64,000 bases of DNA from an uncultured Clostridia bacterium (lineage in GTDB: Bacteria; Bacillota; Clostridia; Christensenellales; CAG-314), in the NCBI GenBank assembly GCA_934230325.1, contig CAKQEP010000005.1:42232-106231 (forward strand), given 5' to 3'. Each line of letters starts with the position of its first letter. The first letter of the stretch is position 1. The position numbers were made by a program, and so were the translations under genes. The notes below the pieces were generated by a model. It made no database searches, had not been told where the DNA came from, and worked only from the letters and a program-made list of their open reading frames with translations. Positions 59,433-64,000 of this stretch are shown one piece after another.

Positions 59433-62400
59433 ATGAAACTCTATTCCGTCACACTGACAAACAGACAAGACGAGACAAAACCGCAACTCGAGTTTAAGTA
59501 CGGCAAAGATATTGCGCCGAGCCTCGTGTCTTGTCTAAACGCAAACGACGCGTACAAACTCTTGCGGTTTGCTTTCGGCAACGAAACGGACTGCGACGTA
59601 AACGGCGTCGTTTCCTTTCGCATTGACGGACAGGACTACAAAATTACCGTCACTCACAACGATAAAGGTACGGCGCGCAAAAATCTAAAAAAAGTTACCG
59701 ACGACTCTACCGAAACGGTGGCGAGAGAAAAATCCGTGTACGCTTATCTCAACGACCTTTTGGACTGCAACCCCTATTCCGTAATTAGCGGCGGGTTTGT
59801 CGGCGCGGACGGTTTTAAAAAATTTGTAAAGACGGGCAGCGTCGACGTGTTTGACGACGTAAAAAGCCTTCGCGACCTTATTAAAGAAAGCGACGCTTTG
59901 CGCCAAAAAAGCGAAGAGATGGCTGCCGACGCATCTCAAAAAATTCGTCGGCTTGCGGAAGAAAAGTTACCTTCCGTCACAAAAGATACGATAAGCGACT
60001 TAAACGACGTAATTAAGGAAAAACGCAAAGATTTAGCCGCTTTGAGCGCGGCTTTAGACGAGGACAAGCGCACAAACGCAAACAATGCGGTGACGGCAAA
60101 AGTTTTGGAGGACAAAAAACTTTGCGACGAGCAATACGCCGCGCTTATTAAACGTCAAAACGATATAGAACTTTTAAAACAAAAACTAAAAGCGTACGAG
60201 GACACTCGCGACGTGCTTCCGCAAGCAAAACTCGTCAAACAACTTTCGCAAGAGATAAAGCAGGCAACCGAAGAACGCTCGCAAGCGCAAGAGTTGTACG
60301 AGTGGCAACAAAAAGAGTTTGAGTCAATTTCGCAACAACTTGCGCAAAAGCAGGAGCAGAGCGACAAACTTATCGCGCTAAAAAGTCGGTTGCAGGTGGC
60401 GGCGGAAGAACAATCCCGCGCGCAAAATTTGGAAAAATCCAACAAGGAACTAAACGCAAGCCTTAACCAACTGTCCGAGCAAGCCGACAAACTCACCACA
60501 AAAAAGGTGGATTTAAAAAATCGGTTGGAAAATATCGAGCAATCGATAAACGATATTCGCGACAATATCAAAGAGTTTAAAGTACCCGACTTTACCATAG
60601 GCGATATAGTAGAAAACGTTCGTACCGACGCCAAAATCGCAGAAATATCCAACGAAGTGGACAGACTTCAGACGGAAATCGCTTCCAAAGAAAGCGACAT
60701 CAGCGACAAGGAAATGACGATAAGCGGTCAAACTCGCCGCCTAAATTCCCTTTTGAGCCTTGACAGCACCGTCGCGCCGCTCAAAGCGAAGGACAGCATA
60801 ATAAAAACAATCGACAGCAAAGTTGACAAACTTCTGCTCATAAACGATAGTCTTAAACAAAAAAAGACAAACTACGTTCGCGCGTTGGAAGATTTTGCTT
60901 TCCGACAACTCAAAACGGAGCAAAGCGCAGAAACGCTTAACACAATGCTCAACCGCAAAGAGTTTGAAAAGGAGCAGGAATTTAAACGTCAGGTAATGTT
61001 GGCGCAAGCCCGCAACGACAGTATGGTAGAAGCGTTGCCTGCGCAACTCACCGATCCGGAAATCGAAAAACTCAAAACCGATATTGCCGACAGAACCCTT
61101 AACAAATACGACATTATCGAGAGTTCTGCGCGGCTCAAAGGCGCATTGGAAGAAATCGAGCGGCATATGGCGATAAACAATGCGGAAATCGAAAGTTTGC
61201 GTAAGGAAAAAGCAAATATCAATCGCAAATATCTCGAGTTGGTGTCGCAAAACCGCAACGAAGGCACTCAACCTTACCTCAAATCGCTGGAAACAAACAA
61301 CAGCACAAAGTATTTGATGGATATTCAGGAGCAAGTGGTCAAAAACGACACGGAACTGCGCACATACAAACGCGACGTGGAAAAATTGCAAGGTCGGCTC
61401 AACGAGATGTTGGGAAGATTAAAGTACCTTAAGGAAAATTCCTCCTCCGCCACCGCAGATAATCTCGAGTTTTTGACTTCTACAAACGACCAAATCAAAA
61501 ACGAGTTGAGCGATATCGGGGACAGATTGAGCATCTGCTACGCAGAACATAAAACGGCGTCCGACCAACTCGACCAACTCAATTATACCGATTTTCGTAT
61601 GCGCGAGTTGCTGTTGGAAACAATGCAAAAAATCAAAGCAAACGAGAGAGAAATCGCCGCTATCAAACAAAAAACGGTGGATATTGCAGGCGGCGATCTT
61701 ACGGAAAAATCAGTAGAAACGGAAAGCGAACTGGAAGAAATCACGGGAGAACGCAACACGCTCGCCGCTTATAAAGCCGAGTTGGAGCAGAAAGTGTTTG
61801 ACGGGAAGGTTCGCATTATGCAGTTGGACTGGCAGATTAAAGAAAAAAACGCCGACATAAATAGCCAACTCGAAATTATTAAAGACAGCCTTGCAAAAAA
61901 CAACCAAACCAAAGACGCTTTGTCTTTGGCGGAAGGTATGGAAGAAACCGACGCAGCAGAGTTTAAGACGGCAATCAACGAGTTTGAGACGCAAAAATCG
62001 CAGTTGGCGCACAAAATCGCAATGTACGAGCAAGTTTTGTCGGTTCTGCCGCCGCTCAAAAAACAAATTCCGCAGGAAACGATAGCCAAAACGCAGGCAG
62101 AAGTCGATAAACTCAATCTGGAAGTTTTGGACCTGCAAGACAAACTCGATTTTGCGATGACGGTGTTTATCAATACTTCCTCCGCCAAAATCAATCTTGC
62201 GCAGGCAACCGACGAGTACGACAACATCAACTCGATAAAACCCTTTGTCGAGCAAAGCAAAATTTCTCGCATAGTGCTTACTGACAAGATAAGCAGCATA
62301 ATAAGACAAGCAGGCGGGTATCTGTCCGATATGACCGACGGAAAATATACGTTGGCGTATGCGGAAGACGATATGATAATAGGCGATAGCGACAACAACC

Positions 62401-62588
62401 TCGTTCAGCTGTCGCAAATGGAAAATACCGCAAGACTTATGCTGTACACCGCTTTGTTGTTGGCGCAACCGTCAGTAAACGGACAAAAAGCCGAGTGGTT
62501 GCTTATCGACGACAGAATAATCTGCAATCACGAGCAGTACTACAAAGCGTTGACAAAACTCAATTGCTATCTGCCCGTAGACGCTTAA
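59433..62588 (+). CDS. SMC/Rad50-like coiled-coil protein with degenerate ATPase head
   Basis: A 1051-residue protein dominated by coiled coil (about 145-930). The N-terminal head piece has the fold pattern of Rad50/SbcC, but where the Walker A loop should be it reads SCLNANDAYKLLRFAFGN, without GxxGxGKS/T. The C-terminal head keeps a weak signature region (LSQMENTARLMLYTALLLA for LSGGE) and a Walker-B-like AEWLLIDDRI. There is no hinge zinc hook (CxxC) and no SbcD neighbour. It may be a non-ATPase structural relative. It stands alone, divergent from the DnaD-like gene. Confidence 0.7.
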   Translation: MKLYSVTLTNRQDETKPQLEFKYGKDIAPSLVSCLNANDAYKLLRFAFGNETDCDVNGVVSFRIDGQDYKITVTHNDKGTARKNLKKVTDDSTETVAREKSVYAYLNDLLDCNPYSVISGGFVGADGFKKFVKTGSVDVFDDVKSLRDLIKESDALRQKSEEMAADASQKIRRLAEEKLPSVTKDTISDLNDVIKEKRKDLAALSAALDEDKRTNANNAVTAKVLEDKKLCDEQYAALIKRQNDIELLKQKLKAYEDTRDVLPQAKLVKQLSQEIKQATEERSQAQELYEWQQKEFESISQQLAQKQEQSDKLIALKSRLQVAAEEQSRAQNLEKSNKELNASLNQLSEQADKLTTKKVDLKNRLENIEQSINDIRDNIKEFKVPDFTIGDIVENVRTDAKIAEISNEVDRLQTEIASKESDISDKEMTISGQTRRLNSLLSLDSTVAPLKAKDSIIKTIDSKVDKLLLINDSLKQKKTNYVRALEDFAFRQLKTEQSAETLNTMLNRKEFEKEQEFKRQVMLAQARNDSMVEALPAQLTDPEIEKLKTDIADRTLNKYDIIESSARLKGALEEIERHMAINNAEIESLRKEKANINRKYLELVSQNRNEGTQPYLKSLETNNSTKYLMDIQEQVVKNDTELRTYKRDVEKLQGRLNEMLGRLKYLKENSSSATADNLEFLTSTNDQIKNELSDIGDRLSICYAEHKTASDQLDQLNYTDFRMRELLLETMQKIKANEREIAAIKQKTVDIAGGDLTEKSVETESELEEITGERNTLAAYKAELEQKVFDGKVRIMQLDWQIKEKNADINSQLEIIKDSLAKNNQTKDALSLAEGMEETDAAEFKTAINEFETQKSQLAHKIAMYEQVLSVLPPLKKQIPQETIAKTQAEVDKLNLEVLDLQDKLDFAMTVFINTSSAKINLAQATDEYDNINSIKPFVEQSKISRIVLTDKISSIIRQAGGYLSDMTDGKYTLAYAEDDMIIGDSDNNLVQLSQMENTARLMLYTALLLAQPSVNGQKAEWLLIDDRIICNHEQYYKALTKLNCYLPVDA

Positions 62589-62664
62589 TTTGCTCCTTTG
62601 CGTTTGCAACGAAATTTTACAAAAAGAAAAATATAACGCAAACATAATATCGCAATACGCAAAC

Positions 62665-62699
62665 AAAACCGCCTCAGACTAAATCGAAGGCGGTTTTTT
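62665..62699 (+). terminator. Terminator of the SMC-like gene
   Basis: Ten-base stem AAAACCGCCT/AGGCGGTTTT with a 13-base loop and six T in the tail. Confidence 0.9.
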
Positions 62700-62779
62700 A
62701 CACAAAAGATTATCTATTTCAAATTTTCAATTCCAAATATTTGGCATTGAAAGTTTTTTACAAAAGTTTTTTCGTGAAA

Positions 62780-62803
62780 GTAAAACAGCCCCCGCTTTCG
62801 GCG
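62780..62803 (-). terminator. Terminator of the ABC permease gene
   Basis: Stem CCCCGC/GCGGGG with a five-base loop; TGTTTTACTTT follows on the minus strand. It begins about 13 bases past the stop codon. Confidence 0.7.
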
Positions 62804-62812
62804 GGGCAAACC

Positions 62813-64000
62813 TTACTGTTTCTTAAAGACCTCTTTCATAATTTTTGTAAACTTCGGCGGCGTGCCGTAAAGAAGAACGCCTACACGGTAAATTTTTGCC
62901 GACAAAACGCCGATACCGACGGTAGAACCGATTAAAATTATAATAGAAATGAAAATCTCATACCAAGCAACCGTACTCATACAAATTCTCGTAAACATTG
63001 CCATAGGCGAAGTGAACGGAATATACGAGCATATCTTCATCAACACGGAGTTTACGTTGCCACCGATCATCGAGAACAGAACGACCATAAAGGCAATAAT
63101 GAAAAAGAATGTGACAGGCAGCACCATTGTGCTTATATCTTCAAGTTTTGACGCGGTTGAGCCGATTGCGCCGTAAAGGAAAGCGTAAATCAAAAAGCCG
63201 AGAACAAAGAACACGAGCATATAAATAAACAGGTTTACGGGCATACCGAATATCGAAGCGATTACCGGATTCGTTAACTGCGCTTTATTGATATTATAAA
63301 ACAGCAATGCCGAGCCGAACACAAGCGCAAGTTGAGTAAAGCCTACGATACAGGACGCAAAAACCTTTCCGAACATCATACTTGTAGGCTTTGCGCTCGT
63401 AATTAAAACTTCCATAGCCCGTGAACTCTTTTCGCTTGCTACGTTTGTCGCAACAAGCTGCCCGTAAAGCATAATAACCGTATATAATGCGAATATCATT
63501 ATGTAGGTGTAGAAATAATTTTTTATCTGGTCAACACCGAGCGTCATCGTATCGCTTTCGATAACCACCGACATAATATCTTTCGCCTGTTCGGGGGATA
63601 GTCCGTTTTGTATCATAGCGTTCACTCTGTAAACCTCTTGCAATACCGTGTTTGCAACAGCTTGATTAGAATCCCTCATATTGAGATTGTTTACGTAATA
63701 AGTGTAAGACGACGGACTGTTCAAAACAAAAGCGCACTCGACGACGCCGCTTGTAATCTGCGATTTTATATCGTCAAGCGGTCCGTCGGCAACTTTTACG
63801 TTATACCCCGTAAAGGCTTGCGCAAAATATTCTTTTACGGTTTTAGAAAGGGTTTCGTCTTGGGCGTACACAAGCATTACGGGAAGATCCTTTGACGGTT
63901 TTGTCCCAGACTTAAAAGCCGATATAATATTCGGAATAAACATAGCGATAGCGATTGCCGCTACAAGAAATATCGTAACGCCTACAAAGACTTTGTTTTT
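62813..64000 (-). CDS. ABC-2 type exporter permease (NatB-like), cut by window edge
   Basis: The frame stays open to the right edge: 20 more codons (NKVFVGVTIFLVAAIAIAMF) precede the first internal Met and form part of the first helix, so the true start is outside. It shows an extracytoplasmic domain of about 150 residues and then five to six helices with NVASEKSSRAMEVLITSAKP, the ABC-2 loop that contacts the ATPase. NatB-type permeases export Na+ or drugs with a NatA ATPase, expected just outside the window. Confidence 0.88.
   Translation of the reverse strand, partial: KNKVFVGVTIFLVAAIAIAMFIPNIISAFKSGTKPSKDLPVMLVYAQDETLSKTVKEYFAQAFTGYNVKVADGPLDDIKSQITSGVVECAFVLNSPSSYTYYVNNLNMRDSNQAVANTVLQEVYRVNAMIQNGLSPEQAKDIMSVVIESDTMTLGVDQIKNYFYTYIMIFALYTVIMLYGQLVATNVASEKSSRAMEVLITSAKPTSMMFGKVFASCIVGFTQLALVFGSALLFYNINKAQLTNPVIASIFGMPVNLFIYMLVFFVLGFLIYAFLYGAIGSTASKLEDISTMVLPVTFFFIIAFMVVLFSMIGGNVNSVLMKICSYIPFTSPMAMFTRICMSTVAWYEIFISIIILIGSTVGIGVLSAKIYRVGVLLYGTPPKFTKIMKEVFKKQ

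Overview
The window looks like a chromosomal segment of an anaerobic Bacillota (Clostridia-type) bacterium, probably an uncultured gut lineage. The evidence is an Rnf complex operon, a pyruvate phosphate dikinase, the sporulation pair yqfC-yqfD in its usual order ahead of phoH, pgpH, ybeY, era, yqzL and recO, SipW-type signal peptidases, DnaD/DnaI-type replication genes, and AGGAGG ribosome binding sites. Most genes are on the minus strand. No database search was run; family names rest on motifs, order and length.

Layout, left to right. 1-3.7 kb: rnfC-D-G-E-A, cut by the left edge. 3.9-4.7 kb: a split TauE/SafE transporter. 4.8-7.7 kb: a large membrane-anchored surface protein with three repeated beta-rich modules. 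7.9-15.0 kb: one operon of patatin, metallo-beta-lactamase-fold protein, an AroC-AroB fusion, an AroA-AroE fusion, AroQ and AroK, which covers six of the seven shikimate pathway steps. 15.1-19.7 kb: a TtcA-like protein, a membrane protein and ppdK. 19.8-26.0 kb: the recO-era-ybeY-pgpH-phoH-yqfDC cluster. 26.2-30.3 kb: two lipoproteins, one a subtilase. 30.5-33.5 kb: a DegV protein, four tRNA genes and an isolated nuclease-like gene. 33.6-36.3 kb: an unknown protein and a MATE exporter.

The most unusual part is 36.4-48.4 kb. A consensus promoter and a class I cyclic di-GMP riboswitch with its own terminator precede a catalytically degraded EAL protein. It is followed on the same strand by two related TasA/camelysin-like surface proteins, a SipW-like peptidase, a membrane-anchored McrB-like AAA+ ATPase, a large partner protein carrying a recent in-frame duplication, a second SipW-like peptidase, a small coiled-coil protein, a membrane GGDEF/EAL protein with intact phosphodiesterase residues, and a small zinc-ribbon protein. 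I read this as a c-di-GMP-controlled surface-fibre or matrix locus, with the AAA+ pair as its undescribed part.

48.9-53.5 kb: a second MATE exporter, a type II restriction-modification system with a controller gene and three phased operator dyads, and mntP. 53.6-64 kb: tRNA-Ser, mscL, an OlsB/PlsC-like acyltransferase pair, a DnaI-like loader, a DnaD-like protein, a degenerate SMC/Rad50-like coiled-coil protein and an ABC-2 permease cut by the right edge. The restriction system and the isolated nuclease gene are visibly more AT-rich than their surroundings and look acquired.
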